Of a stretch of 64,000 nucleotides of DNA, positions 33,546-42,152 are shown in pieces. A program made the position numbers and the translations under genes. The notes under the pieces were generated by a model. It saw nothing but the letters and a program-made list of their open reading frames with translations, made no database searches and was not told the DNA's origin. The stretch comes from Muribaculaceae bacterium (GTDB lineage Bacteria; Bacteroidota; Bacteroidia; Bacteroidales; Muribaculaceae). The DNA lies in the NCBI GenBank assembly GCA_017405965.1, contig JAFQZK010000018.1, positions 1 to 64,000 on the forward strand, read 5' to 3'. How positions within the stretch are numbered: the stretch's first letter is position 1; each line of letters begins with the position of its first letter.

Positions 33546-35165
33546 TCATTCATCCAGCCAACGCCCTTGCAAGAGATAATTGATGAGAACAGTGACATCA
33601 CCGATGTTGACCGCGCCGTCCTGGCTGCAATCGGCCGCATCGAGGTCGATGCCCGCGGCATTCTCGGTCATCAGGTAATTCAAGAGAACAGTCACATCAC
33701 TCACGTTCACCGTGCCGTCGTTATTCACGTCGCCGCGCACACGGGCATTGGGATCAAAGCCCAATTGCCCATCCATCCAGGCGATGCGGTCGGTAAGCCA
33801 CTGCTTGAGGTAACTCACCTCGTCGGCAAAGTCGCTGGCCACATAATAATTGGGCCACACGTACTCTCCCCATCGGGGCCAAGCCTCGCTATTGCGGTCA
33901 ACAGCACCCTGGGCAGTGAGCACGGTAGCCAGCGAGTCGACAGTAGCCATCACGCGATCGAGGCGCAGGTTGCCGCGACGGTACTGTGCCCAGCGTGCCT
34001 TCAATGCAGCGGTATACTCGGGGCTGGTGTTGAGTTTATACCACCAGAAGGGTATCAGCTGCGGATCGCCGGCTGAGTTCATCGTGTTGTTGTTCTTGTA
34101 CATCCACGTGTTGGTGCGCCAACCCTGATAATAATCGGAGTTGCCGTAGGCCAGGTTCATGTCCCATACCACCATCTTGAAGCGTGCATCCTCGCTGTCA
34201 CGGCGCTTGAAGAACTTGCCGCTCAAGCGGTAGGCATCCACATTGTGGCCCAACTCTTGAGCAATCTGGTAGTCAATGAAATTGGTCACGTCGATGTAAT
34301 CCTCGTAGTTGGTGGCACCCGTAGGCCTGTAATTCCACAACACGTCCTCCATCTCATCGATGCGCCCAGTGATGTAGTTCACCTGATCCTGAGTCATCTC
34401 CTCGTAGTCGGGCGACTTGTACTGGAAGTGGATATACTGGTTCATGTAGCGGGTTCCCGTACTGCTCACGGGATGATACTTAGAAGTGTAAACCACTTCA
34501 TTCTCGGTGCGGTTCACCTCCATGATGTATCCACCCGTGATCGAGTCACCGCTCTCGCCGGGATCGGGCAGATTGATGCGGTGTTTGCCCTTGGAGACGA
34601 CCTCGGTAAGGACATACACACCGTAGTAGGTCCCGTCAAGGAAAAGTTCGCAGAAGCGGCCTTGAGGGGTATATTCCATCCATGGCCTTGACACCTCAAA
34701 GGCCAGCACGTCACGCATCATGCTCTTGTCGGCATAAGGGGCCAGCAAGGCCCAGTAATTATCCTTGCCCATGCCCAGGATGTTCACCTTCTTCTTGACG
34801 CCACCATCTTCCAACGGCTTGTCCAGCGGGCGGAAGGAGTAAGGCTTCTTGTCACTCATGCTGTACGACGAACTGCCGCGATAACGCAGTGCCACATAGC
34901 CCTCGTAGTCAATGGTTTGGCCGGGATGAGCCACCGTGTCGGCATAATTGAGTTGACCCTCGCCGTTGTGCAAAATCTTCATGCGGGCCGTGATGTGTTC
35001 ATCGCGGTCGATGTACTGCCCATCAACATCAAGCCAAACGATGGGCAGATTAGTGGACGTCAGCTGGACATCCTCGTTGTCGGGCGGATAATTCCACCAT
35101 GACCAAGCGCGTGCCGTCCCTGTCAACGCCAGCACTGCCATCATAAACAGTATGAGTCGTTTCAT
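33546..35165 (-). CDS. Secreted CotH-family protein with dockerin (copy 3)
   Basis: 539 aa: signal peptide (MKRLILFMMAVLALTGTARA), CotH domain and dockerin (GDVNNDGTVNVSDVTVLL, DCSQDGAVNIGDVTVLI). It is the most diverged of the tandem three in the CotH part (DVDGQYIDRDEHITARMKIL; ALRYRGSSSYSMSDKKPYSF) but keeps all blocks. The gap to copy 2 is 62 bp, so the three may share transcripts, reading copy 3 to copy 1. A -7 box lies upstream at 35191. Confidence 0.9.
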   Translation of the reverse strand: MKRLILFMMAVLALTGTARAWSWWNYPPDNEDVQLTSTNLPIVWLDVDGQYIDRDEHITARMKILHNGEGQLNYADTVAHPGQTIDYEGYVALRYRGSSSYSMSDKKPYSFRPLDKPLEDGGVKKKVNILGMGKDNYWALLAPYADKSMMRDVLAFEVSRPWMEYTPQGRFCELFLDGTYYGVYVLTEVVSKGKHRINLPDPGESGDSITGGYIMEVNRTENEVVYTSKYHPVSSTGTRYMNQYIHFQYKSPDYEEMTQDQVNYITGRIDEMEDVLWNYRPTGATNYEDYIDVTNFIDYQIAQELGHNVDAYRLSGKFFKRRDSEDARFKMVVWDMNLAYGNSDYYQGWRTNTWMYKNNNTMNSAGDPQLIPFWWYKLNTSPEYTAALKARWAQYRRGNLRLDRVMATVDSLATVLTAQGAVDRNSEAWPRWGEYVWPNYYVASDFADEVSYLKQWLTDRIAWMDGQLGFDPNARVRGDVNNDGTVNVSDVTVLLNYLMTENAAGIDLDAADCSQDGAVNIGDVTVLINYLLQGRWLDE

Positions 35166-35190
35166 TCTTCTAATCTTTTCGGTAGTCGCT

Positions 35191-35199
35191 GCAAAATTA
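35191..35199 (-). promoter_or_regulatory. -7 box of the CotH cluster
   Basis: Minus-strand TAATTTTGC, 26 bp upstream of the ATG at 35165. It could drive all three copies. Confidence 0.6.
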
Positions 35200-35577
35200 C
35201 AACAAAGTTTCCAATCAGCACTTTAGGCCAACCGCTTTTCTTCTCCATGAATCAACAGTGTAGCGTGGAGAGAGACACATCTTTTTTCAAACAAATTGAA
35301 CAACAACACACAACTAAAACAACTCTGTTTTTTTAACGTAAGTTCGACGAAATTCCATTCTAGATCTCAAAGAGTCAACTACCAGATAGCCAGTAGAGAC
35401 GCAAAATTTTGCGTCTCTACATAGTGAACAAATTGATCATCAATGCTTTATTTTCGTCAAGTTCAAGTCAATTTATAAAAAAGTTGTTTAGGTTGTTTGA
35501 AAAACTTCGCGCCTTACCGTGAGGGGGGCCAGGTGCGAATTAAAGGCTGAGAGCTAAAAACAACAATAAGTTCTGAG
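35200..35577. other. Intergenic region between xerD and the CotH cluster
   Basis: No gene seen in about 380 bp. It contains a 28-bp perfect palindrome (35393-35420) and AT-rich DNA upstream of the CotH promoter. Confidence 0.6.
35393..35420. repeat. 28-bp perfect palindrome
   Basis: The two 14-bp arms (GTAGAGACGCAAAA and its complement) meet with no spacer. Similar GTAGAGACGC palindromes are, as I recall, dispersed repeats in several phyla including Bacteroidota and Cyanobacteria. It may be a REP-like element or cruciform. Confidence 0.85.
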
Positions 35578-36492
35578 TTAAACCGGGTGGTTGCGGGGGT
35601 GGTGGGCAAGGATTTCGTCGCGCAGACGTGTGCGGTCGATGTGGACGTAGATTTCGGTGGTGGTGATACTCTCGTGGCCCAGCATCTGCTGGATGGCGCG
35701 CAGGTTGGCACCACCCTCGAGCAAATGGGTGGCAAAACTGTGGCGCAGAGTGTGCGGGCTGATGACCTTGCGGATGCCCGCCAACTCACACAGTTGCTTG
35801 ATGATGTGGAATATCATCTGACGCGTGAGCATGGCACCTCGACGGTTGAGGAACAGGATGTCCTCGCTGCCTTTCTTGGCCACCTGGTGGGAGCGGGTCT
35901 GCTCCAGATAGAGGTTGATCTGCTCAATGGCGACAGGCGATATGGGCACCAGTCGCTGCTTGTTGCCCTTGCCCTGAATGATGACGTAGCGCTCCTTGAG
36001 ATATAGCTGTGATAGCTGCAGACCCACCAATTCGCTCACACGCAGGCCGCAACCGTACATCGTCTCGATGATGGCGCGGTTGCGCTGCCCCTCGGCCTTG
36101 GACATGTCGATACAGGCGATCATGGCGTCAATCTCGGCAATGGTAAGCACTTCGGGCAGATGGCGGGCGATTTTGGGCGTGAGCAACAGTTCGGTGGGGT
36201 CGGTTTCCATATAGCCCTCCAGCCTCAAGAACTTGTAAAAGCTTTTCACCCCGCTGATGATGCGTGCCTGGGAACGCGGCTGGATGCCCACGTCCTGCAA
36301 GGTACAGACAAAGCGTTCCAGGTCGTCGGTCGTGGCGTGCTCGATACCGATGCCGGCGTCGGTCAGATAGCGAATGAGTTTGTCCACATCGTCGCTATAG
36401 GCCGCAGCGGTATTGGCGCTCATGCCCTTGGTCAAGGTCAAGTGCCCCAGGAAACGCTGTTTCACGTCAGCTATGTCGGTAATGTCCCTCAT
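35578..36492 (-). CDS. xerD: Tyrosine recombinase XerD
   Basis: 304 aa. N-terminal SAM-like core-binding domain (LGHLTLTKGMSANTAAAYSD) and C-terminal catalytic domain with the tyrosine-recombinase residues: Arg in YGCGLRVSELVGL, HxxR in SPHTLRHSFATHLLEGG, His in MLGHESITTTEIY with the catalytic Tyr. Length and motifs fit XerD, which resolves chromosome dimers at dif with XerC. It is the last gene of the minus-strand run from 44930, 50 bp after the serine hydrolase. No mobile-element genes adjoin it. Confidence 0.92.
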   Translation of the reverse strand: MRDITDIADVKQRFLGHLTLTKGMSANTAAAYSDDVDKLIRYLTDAGIGIEHATTDDLERFVCTLQDVGIQPRSQARIISGVKSFYKFLRLEGYMETDPTELLLTPKIARHLPEVLTIAEIDAMIACIDMSKAEGQRNRAIIETMYGCGLRVSELVGLQLSQLYLKERYVIIQGKGNKQRLVPISPVAIEQINLYLEQTRSHQVAKKGSEDILFLNRRGAMLTRQMIFHIIKQLCELAGIRKVISPHTLRHSFATHLLEGGANLRAIQQMLGHESITTTEIYVHIDRTRLRDEILAHHPRNHPV

Positions 36493-36565
36493 TTATCAGT
36501 TGCTAAGGTCTTTAAAGTCCTTAAGGTCCTTAAGGCAAACTTCTAACCCCTAACTTCTAACTTCC
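36493..36565. repeat. CCTTAAGG and CTAACTT short repeats
   Basis: The 50-bp gap has TCCTTAAGG twice in tandem, followed by AACTTCTAAC-type repeats running into the end of the hydrolase gene. Such short repeats recur in Bacteroidales gaps. Confidence 0.55.
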
Positions 36566-38132
36566 CTTGGATTGTGTCGTTCAACAGCGGGTCAAAATTG
36601 TCATTGACGATGACCGTGACGCTATTGCCCTCGGGGAAAATCTTCATGCGGCGGTTGTCGCCACCGTCGAGCCAATCCATGCGCAGGGCAAGCGTATCGC
36701 CCTGCCAAGCGTAGGCTGCGGCAGACGTGAACGGCCGCTTGGTCCCCACCAGTTGCTCCAGGCTTTCCATGATGTAGATGGGGCGGTCGTCGCCGGTGGT
36801 GACGCGCCACTCGCCACAGGCAGCAACGGCACGCAGCGGGCCGCGCCAGTCGGTCATGGTAAAGACGAGATCGCCGCCCGACCGGGCAACTTCGATGGAC
36901 TTCAGTCCCACCAGGTTATCCTCATCTAACTTGATGGTCCTTCCCAACAGCCGGTCCTCCAGCGGATGAGTCGCCTCGCCCTGCGGCAGCGCTATCGCCA
37001 GCGAGGGTGTCGGAATAGACGCTTCAGGCTGTTGCTTGGCGATGAGTGGTTCCAGCAAATCGTAATAGATGGAGTTCAGCTCATCGCCGTAGTTGGCCGC
37101 ACGGCCATTGATGACGATGACCATGTCCAGTTTGGGCACCACATAGATGAGCTGACCGCCATAACCAGCCGCAAAGAACGACTCTACACGGGGATGCTGG
37201 ATGGCCTTGGTCTGGTAACCGTAGCCCAGATAATAATGGTCGATGTTGTAACCCGTGAACCACGAGCGTATCGTGTGCCAGATGCCGCGCAGGAAATTCA
37301 TGATCCTGGTTTTCAACGGCAATTTATGTTTGATGTCCTTGGTGGAAATGAGGCGTTGCGTCATGTCGTGAACCCATTGCTTGCTCACCAGTTGCTTGCC
37401 GTTCCACTGGCCGTCATGCAGCATGAGCAAGCCCAGTTTGGCCTCGCTCTCGGTCTGGAGGCGCAGTCCCCACCCCGCTGCTTCAATGCTGTCGGGTGCC
37501 AATTCCCAGTCTGCCTCGGTGATATGCAACGGCACGAAAATACGTTCGCGCACATAGTCCAGCATGGGCAGTCCAGTGACTTTAGCTACGATCGCCGCCA
37601 GAGCATGGGTGCACATCGAGTCATACTTGAACTGTTTCCCCGGCTCACCGAAATCGCCTGCAAACCAGGCGGTCAGCCAGTCCTCTTCTCCCATGAAAAG
37701 GTCAAGATCGGGCTCACGGCCAGCCGACATCATGAGCATATTGCGCACCGTGAGGCGTTCCAGCGCGGGCGAGAGTTTGGCGGGCATCTTGTCGCGAAGG
37801 TACTTGGATACCTTGTCATCGATATTGAGCAAGCCATCGTCCACGGCGAGTCCCACAGCCAGTCCTGTCACCGTCTTGCTGGCACTGTAGAGCGTGTGCA
37901 GGTACTCGGCCTGATAGGGCGCTGCGTGCAGTTCGCCGATGACCTTGCCGTGACGCAGCACCATCAAGTGGTGGATGTCCACGTCGGGCAAAGCAGATAT
38001 CTTGCCGTAGAATTGATTGAGCAAAGACGCATTCACACCCTCGGTCTCGGGAGTGCTGCGCGGCAGTTCGCCCACCTGGGCAGATGCGGACAAGGCAAAT
38101 AACGCTATGAGAACAAGACAGAAACGCGTCAT
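36543..38132 (-). CDS. Secreted serine hydrolase, beta-lactamase family (copy 1)
   Basis: 529 aa with signal peptide (MTRFCLVLIALFALSASA). The class C beta-lactamase/PBP fold is shown by SxxK in LYSASKTVTGLAVG, the second motif as YDSMCTHALAA (Tyr retained), and the glycine-rich strand AAGYGGQLIYVVP. A C-terminal beta domain follows (about residues 380-529). Family members are DD-peptidases, esterases or amidases. It is the third of three overlapping paralogs in transcription order (4-bp overlap with copy 2) and downstream of a NamZ-like gene. Likely periplasmic, acting on wall fragments. Confidence 0.87.
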   Translation of the reverse strand: MTRFCLVLIALFALSASAQVGELPRSTPETEGVNASLLNQFYGKISALPDVDIHHLMVLRHGKVIGELHAAPYQAEYLHTLYSASKTVTGLAVGLAVDDGLLNIDDKVSKYLRDKMPAKLSPALERLTVRNMLMMSAGREPDLDLFMGEEDWLTAWFAGDFGEPGKQFKYDSMCTHALAAIVAKVTGLPMLDYVRERIFVPLHITEADWELAPDSIEAAGWGLRLQTESEAKLGLLMLHDGQWNGKQLVSKQWVHDMTQRLISTKDIKHKLPLKTRIMNFLRGIWHTIRSWFTGYNIDHYYLGYGYQTKAIQHPRVESFFAAGYGGQLIYVVPKLDMVIVINGRAANYGDELNSIYYDLLEPLIAKQQPEASIPTPSLAIALPQGEATHPLEDRLLGRTIKLDEDNLVGLKSIEVARSGGDLVFTMTDWRGPLRAVAACGEWRVTTGDDRPIYIMESLEQLVGTKRPFTSAAAYAWQGDTLALRMDWLDGGDNRRMKIFPEGNSVTVIVNDNFDPLLNDTIQGKLEVRG

Positions 38133-39649
38133 TGGATGGTAAAGGGGATGGTTACAGGTTTGGAGTTGGGATAGGTGTCACACACGGTCACCTCATGCTT
38201 GCCAAAGTCGAAGTTAAACACCAGGCCGCTGATCCAATCCACATAGTGAACCCGCACTTCAAGCTTCACGGGCGATGTCCAGACATAGGCTGCAGCGGCC
38301 GTGAAGCCATGGGCGAAGCCCTGCATGCGGTTAATTGAGTTAATGGAGTAATACGGATAGCCGTTAAGCATGCTGTATCGCCAATCTCCATTACCCATGG
38401 CGAACGTTTCTTCACATCCGTCATCGTAGGCGAGATGCAGGTTGCTTTCTTCAACCATGATCTGCTTTAAGCTAAAACGGTTATGCGTCAACTGGAGCGT
38501 ACGCCCTAACATGCCTTTTGCCTGACTACTGATGCGCTTGGCTGCATAGTGAGGCAGAGGCAACTTGGCAGAGGCACACAGGTTTTCCAGACGTTTCTGC
38601 AATTTTTTTTCGGGCTTTAATGGCTCATTATTGATACCCGGCATCAGCTGGTTCCAGATGCAGGCCAACTCCTCATGACCATAGAGTTTCATGCCCAAGA
38701 TGACCACGACGAGGTCGGCATCGGGCACGACAATGGTATATTGGCCCATCGCGCCGTCGGCACGATAGGAGCCGGGCCATTTGCTCTGCCACACCTGGTA
38801 GCCGTAGCCCTGGTTACCGTCAGTAGCGGGTACCGTTTCCTTGGCACCACCGTCAATGAGGCGCGAGCAGGCGGCTTTCACATAGTCGGCGCTGACCAAT
38901 TGCTCACCGTTCCACTTGCCCTCGTTCAAGAGCAGCAGACCCAGTTTGGCCATCGTCTCGGCCTGGACGCGCAGACCCCAGCCGCCCGTATTGATACCGT
39001 CAGGGCTGGCCTCCCAGTCGGCAACGGTGATGTGCATGGGGGCGAAAAGTTTCTTCTGCAAGTATTCCAGCATGGTCTGACCCGTCACGCGCTGCACGAT
39101 GGCACTGAGCATGAAAGTGCACATCGAGTCATACTGGAACAAACTGCCTGGCTTATCGTCAACAGGTTTGGCGAGCCAGTCTTTTACCCAATCGGTGCTA
39201 TTGTTGCGCATCGTCCAGTCGGGTTTCACGCCTGAGGCCATCATCAGCAGGTCACGCACGGTTATTTCGGCCATGTTGTCGCTCACAGGAACAGAGCGCT
39301 TGTCGGGGAAAAAAGTCATCACACGGTCATCGAGCCGTAGCAGATTTTCGTCGATGGCAATGCCTACTGCCAGCGAGGTGAACGTCTTGCTAGCCGAGTA
39401 CAGCGTGTGGGCATCCTCGGCGCGGAAGGGTGCGGGATGCAGTTCAGCCACCACCTTGCCGTGGCGCACGACCATCACGTGATGGATGTCACAATCGGGC
39501 AACGCCATCAGCGAGTCCATCATGTTGATGACCGCCTGGGTGCTCACGCCCTCGGCTGCAGGCGCGCTGCGGGGCAGGTCACCCACCTGTGCCGTCAAAG
39601 CCAGGCAGGCAATCAAACACAAGAATAAAGAGGTAATGCGAAGTCTCAT
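38129..39649 (-). CDS. Secreted serine hydrolase, beta-lactamase family (copy 2)
   Basis: 506 aa with signal peptide (MRLRITSLFLCLIACLALTA). SxxK occurs in LYSASKTFTSLAVG, Tyr in YDSMCTFMLSAIV, and a glycine strand in ADGAMGQYTIVVP. It shares the N-terminal block GDLPRSAPAAEGVSTQ and the C-terminal domain with copies 1 and 3, and is closest to copy 3 (TQAVINMMDSLMALPDCDIH). Stop and start overlap its neighbours by 4 bp each (ATGA), a sign of translational coupling and equal dosage. Confidence 0.87.
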   Translation of the reverse strand: MRLRITSLFLCLIACLALTAQVGDLPRSAPAAEGVSTQAVINMMDSLMALPDCDIHHVMVVRHGKVVAELHPAPFRAEDAHTLYSASKTFTSLAVGIAIDENLLRLDDRVMTFFPDKRSVPVSDNMAEITVRDLLMMASGVKPDWTMRNNSTDWVKDWLAKPVDDKPGSLFQYDSMCTFMLSAIVQRVTGQTMLEYLQKKLFAPMHITVADWEASPDGINTGGWGLRVQAETMAKLGLLLLNEGKWNGEQLVSADYVKAACSRLIDGGAKETVPATDGNQGYGYQVWQSKWPGSYRADGAMGQYTIVVPDADLVVVILGMKLYGHEELACIWNQLMPGINNEPLKPEKKLQKRLENLCASAKLPLPHYAAKRISSQAKGMLGRTLQLTHNRFSLKQIMVEESNLHLAYDDGCEETFAMGNGDWRYSMLNGYPYYSINSINRMQGFAHGFTAAAAYVWTSPVKLEVRVHYVDWISGLVFNFDFGKHEVTVCDTYPNSKPVTIPFTIQ

Positions 39650-41172
39650 TTTACAGTAAAGTGGATTTTATAGGGTTGGTTTCCGGGGAAATCATCCCTG
39701 AACGTCAATTCCGATTTGTTGAAATCAAAAACATAGGTGCTGGATGCAATCCAGTTGACATAATGGGTGCGCACTTCTAGTACCGCGGGCGAAGTCCAGG
39801 CATAGGCCGACGCCGTGACAAAATCATGGTTGAGGTCCTTCATGCGGTTCGCTGCATCGATGGAGTATGGCGGGAGGCCCTTCAATTGGCCGTAATGCCA
39901 TTCACGATACCCCATCGGGAAGGCCTCGACCTGCTGGCCATCACGAGCCAGCAGCAAGGTGTCACCACTGAGCATGGCCCATGCCAGCCCGCTGGAGTTG
40001 GGCATCATTTCCAAGCGTTTACGGTCAACTAATTTTCCTTTCGGCTCTCCTTGGGGGAGATAGATCATAGCATTGGCACACAGGCTGTCCAACTGTTGCT
40101 GCAAGTGTTTTTCACCCTTCGCAGCACCACTGATCACGCCCGGCAATAACTGGTTCTTGACAAATGACAACACGCCACGGTCGTCAACCATGACGCCCAG
40201 AACAACTACCACCATATCCTGCTCAGGCAGCATGGCAATCGTCTGGCCGTATTTGCCCATGGCCATCGACAGTTTGCCAATGCCCTGCCATGACGTGTTC
40301 CACAAATGGTAGCCATAGGAAAAGTTGTCGTTATCACCCGACTCGGTCTCAGCATTGATAAGCGGCGAGCACGCCTGCTCGATGTAGTCGGCACTGACAA
40401 GTTGCTGTCCGTCCCATTCTCCCTTGTTGAGAATCAACACGCCCAACTTGGCCAACGCCTCGGTCTGCACACGCAATCCCCAACCGCCGGTACATATCCC
40501 ATCGGGGCTTTTTTCCCATTCGGCTTGGGCGATGTGCATCGGGGTGAACAGTTTCTCTTGCAGATACTCAAGCATTGAGCGCCCGGTTACACGCTGAACG
40601 ATGGCACTGAGCATGAAGGAGCACATCGAGTCGTAGTGGAACGCCGTGCCAGGTGCTTCATCACAGGGTTGGGCCAGCCAATCGCGTGCCCAATCGGTGC
40701 TGCGCGTCCTGATGCTGGCATCCGGGGTGATTCCCGACGACATCATCAGCAGGTCACGCACGGTCATGTCGGCCATCAAGGGGCTGATGACATCAGGCAT
40801 CTTGTCGAAGAAAAACGTGAGTACTCGGTCATCAAGTCGCAAGCGATTCTCGTCAATCGCTATGCCTACGGCCAACGCCGTGAACAGTTTGCTAACCGAG
40901 TACAGCGTGTGGCTGTCTTCGGCCCGGAAGGGGGCGGCGTGCATCTCGGCCACCACCTTGCCGTGTCTGACAACCATCACGTGGTGGATATCGCAGCCCG
41001 GCATCATCAGCAGGGAATCCATCATGTTGATGACCGCCTGAGTGCTGATACCCTCGGCGGCTGGGGTGCTTCGAGGTAGGTCATCGGTCTGGCGTGCCGA
41101 CAGCCACAAGGGCAGCAATGCAAGCAATGCTACCAGCGGTATAAATAACAGAAGCCATCGACGACGTTTCAT
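39646..41172 (-). CDS. Secreted serine hydrolase, beta-lactamase family (copy 3)
   Basis: 508 aa. The N-terminus is a basic signal anchor or signal peptide (MKRRRWLLLFIPLVALLALL). Catalytic SxxK appears as LYSVSKLFTALAVG, so the usual Thr after Lys is Leu, and Tyr as YDSMCSFMLSAIV. The glycine strand reads SMAMGKYGQTIAMLP, which departs most from the family. It is first of the three hydrolases in transcription order, 25 bp after the WYL regulator gene. Sub-functionalisation among the three copies is possible. Confidence 0.87.
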   Translation of the reverse strand: MKRRRWLLLFIPLVALLALLPLWLSARQTDDLPRSTPAAEGISTQAVINMMDSLLMMPGCDIHHVMVVRHGKVVAEMHAAPFRAEDSHTLYSVSKLFTALAVGIAIDENRLRLDDRVLTFFFDKMPDVISPLMADMTVRDLLMMSSGITPDASIRTRSTDWARDWLAQPCDEAPGTAFHYDSMCSFMLSAIVQRVTGRSMLEYLQEKLFTPMHIAQAEWEKSPDGICTGGWGLRVQTEALAKLGVLILNKGEWDGQQLVSADYIEQACSPLINAETESGDNDNFSYGYHLWNTSWQGIGKLSMAMGKYGQTIAMLPEQDMVVVVLGVMVDDRGVLSFVKNQLLPGVISGAAKGEKHLQQQLDSLCANAMIYLPQGEPKGKLVDRKRLEMMPNSSGLAWAMLSGDTLLLARDGQQVEAFPMGYREWHYGQLKGLPPYSIDAANRMKDLNHDFVTASAYAWTSPAVLEVRTHYVNWIASSTYVFDFNKSELTFRDDFPGNQPYKIHFTVK

Positions 41173-41197
41173 AATTGCTCTCTCGTGATAATCAAGT

Positions 41198-42094
41198 CTA
41201 ACGATAGTTGTCCAACGCCCGCTCGAGCTCGGTGCGGATGAGAGTCTTCAGTTCCTTGGGTTCCACCACCTCGATGCTGGCGCCATGCGACATGAGTTCT
41301 TCCTTGAGGTCGTAGGTAATGCGCATCCTGTAGGTGAAAATGGAATAATTGTCGTGAATCTCCTCTTGCTGTGAACTGTGCAACGGCAGGGCGCGGAAGT
41401 ACTTGGCCTGGGTGGGTTCGACACGCAGGACGATGCGCTTGGGCTCATTCTGGTTGGTGATGATGCCGAAACAGTCCTTGAAGAACTCCGACGGGTTGAT
41501 GCCATCGGGCATGGTGAAGACATCGGGCAGCATATTCAGATAGCTCATGCGGTCCAGCGAGTAGGTCTTGATGACCTTATCCTTGACGTTGTAACCGATG
41601 ACATACCACAACTGCTTGAAAATCTTGACGAAGTAAGGCTCCAGCAAGATGTCGTTGGTAGGACGCGAGCGCGTGTAACTCTTGTACGAGAAACTGATGC
41701 GATGATTCTGCTTCATGGCATCGATGATCACGGGCAGGCGCTTGCGTGCCGACGGCACATTTTCGAGCATGATGCGATCGTTGACGCCATGCGCATTCCT
41801 CAACATGTCGCTGATCGACACCGAATCGACCAGCCAGGACTGCAGGCGCGCATTGCTCTCGCCGCCTGAACTGTCGATGTAGTATTCAAATGTGGACCTG
41901 TCGCACACGATGTTGATGTCGAACATCTCCTCAATCCCGTCACGGTAGTGGAAAAAAGTGCGTCTCGGCAAGGGTTTTCCCTCACTGATGTCGCTCCGCA
42001 GCCACGCCTCCATGAGTTCATTGAGCGTGATGCGGCCATACCGGTTGATGGTATCCACCAGCCACACATAGCGGTTTACCAGGTTGCGGGCCAT
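41198..42094 (-). CDS. WYL-domain transcriptional regulator
   Basis: 298 aa. An N-terminal winged-HTH-like region (YGRITLNELMEAW, PRRTFFHYRDGIEEMF) precedes a WYL domain (about residues 130-220: HRISFSYKSYTRSRPTNDIL, KQLWYVIGYNVKDK, TYSLDRMSY) and a C-terminal WCX-type domain. WYL proteins sense ligands, often nucleic-acid or nucleotide signals. Placement between the symporter and hydrolase genes suggests it controls this unit. A direct target is not visible. Confidence 0.87.
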   Translation of the reverse strand: MARNLVNRYVWLVDTINRYGRITLNELMEAWLRSDISEGKPLPRRTFFHYRDGIEEMFDINIVCDRSTFEYYIDSSGGESNARLQSWLVDSVSISDMLRNAHGVNDRIMLENVPSARKRLPVIIDAMKQNHRISFSYKSYTRSRPTNDILLEPYFVKIFKQLWYVIGYNVKDKVIKTYSLDRMSYLNMLPDVFTMPDGINPSEFFKDCFGIITNQNEPKRIVLRVEPTQAKYFRALPLHSSQQEEIHDNYSIFTYRMRITYDLKEELMSHGASIEVVEPKELKTLIRTELERALDNYR

Positions 42095-42152
42095 GCTTCT
42101 ATTAGTTTGGAGTTATAAGTCAGGAGTTAAATCAACTACTGATTGCTAATCG

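Noticed and set aside
35578-36492. XerD as integrase of a mobile element
   Set aside because: Length and motifs fit the housekeeping recombinase and the neighbours are core genes.
36966-38102. 378-codon plus-strand frame
   Set aside because: Antisense to the first serine hydrolase.
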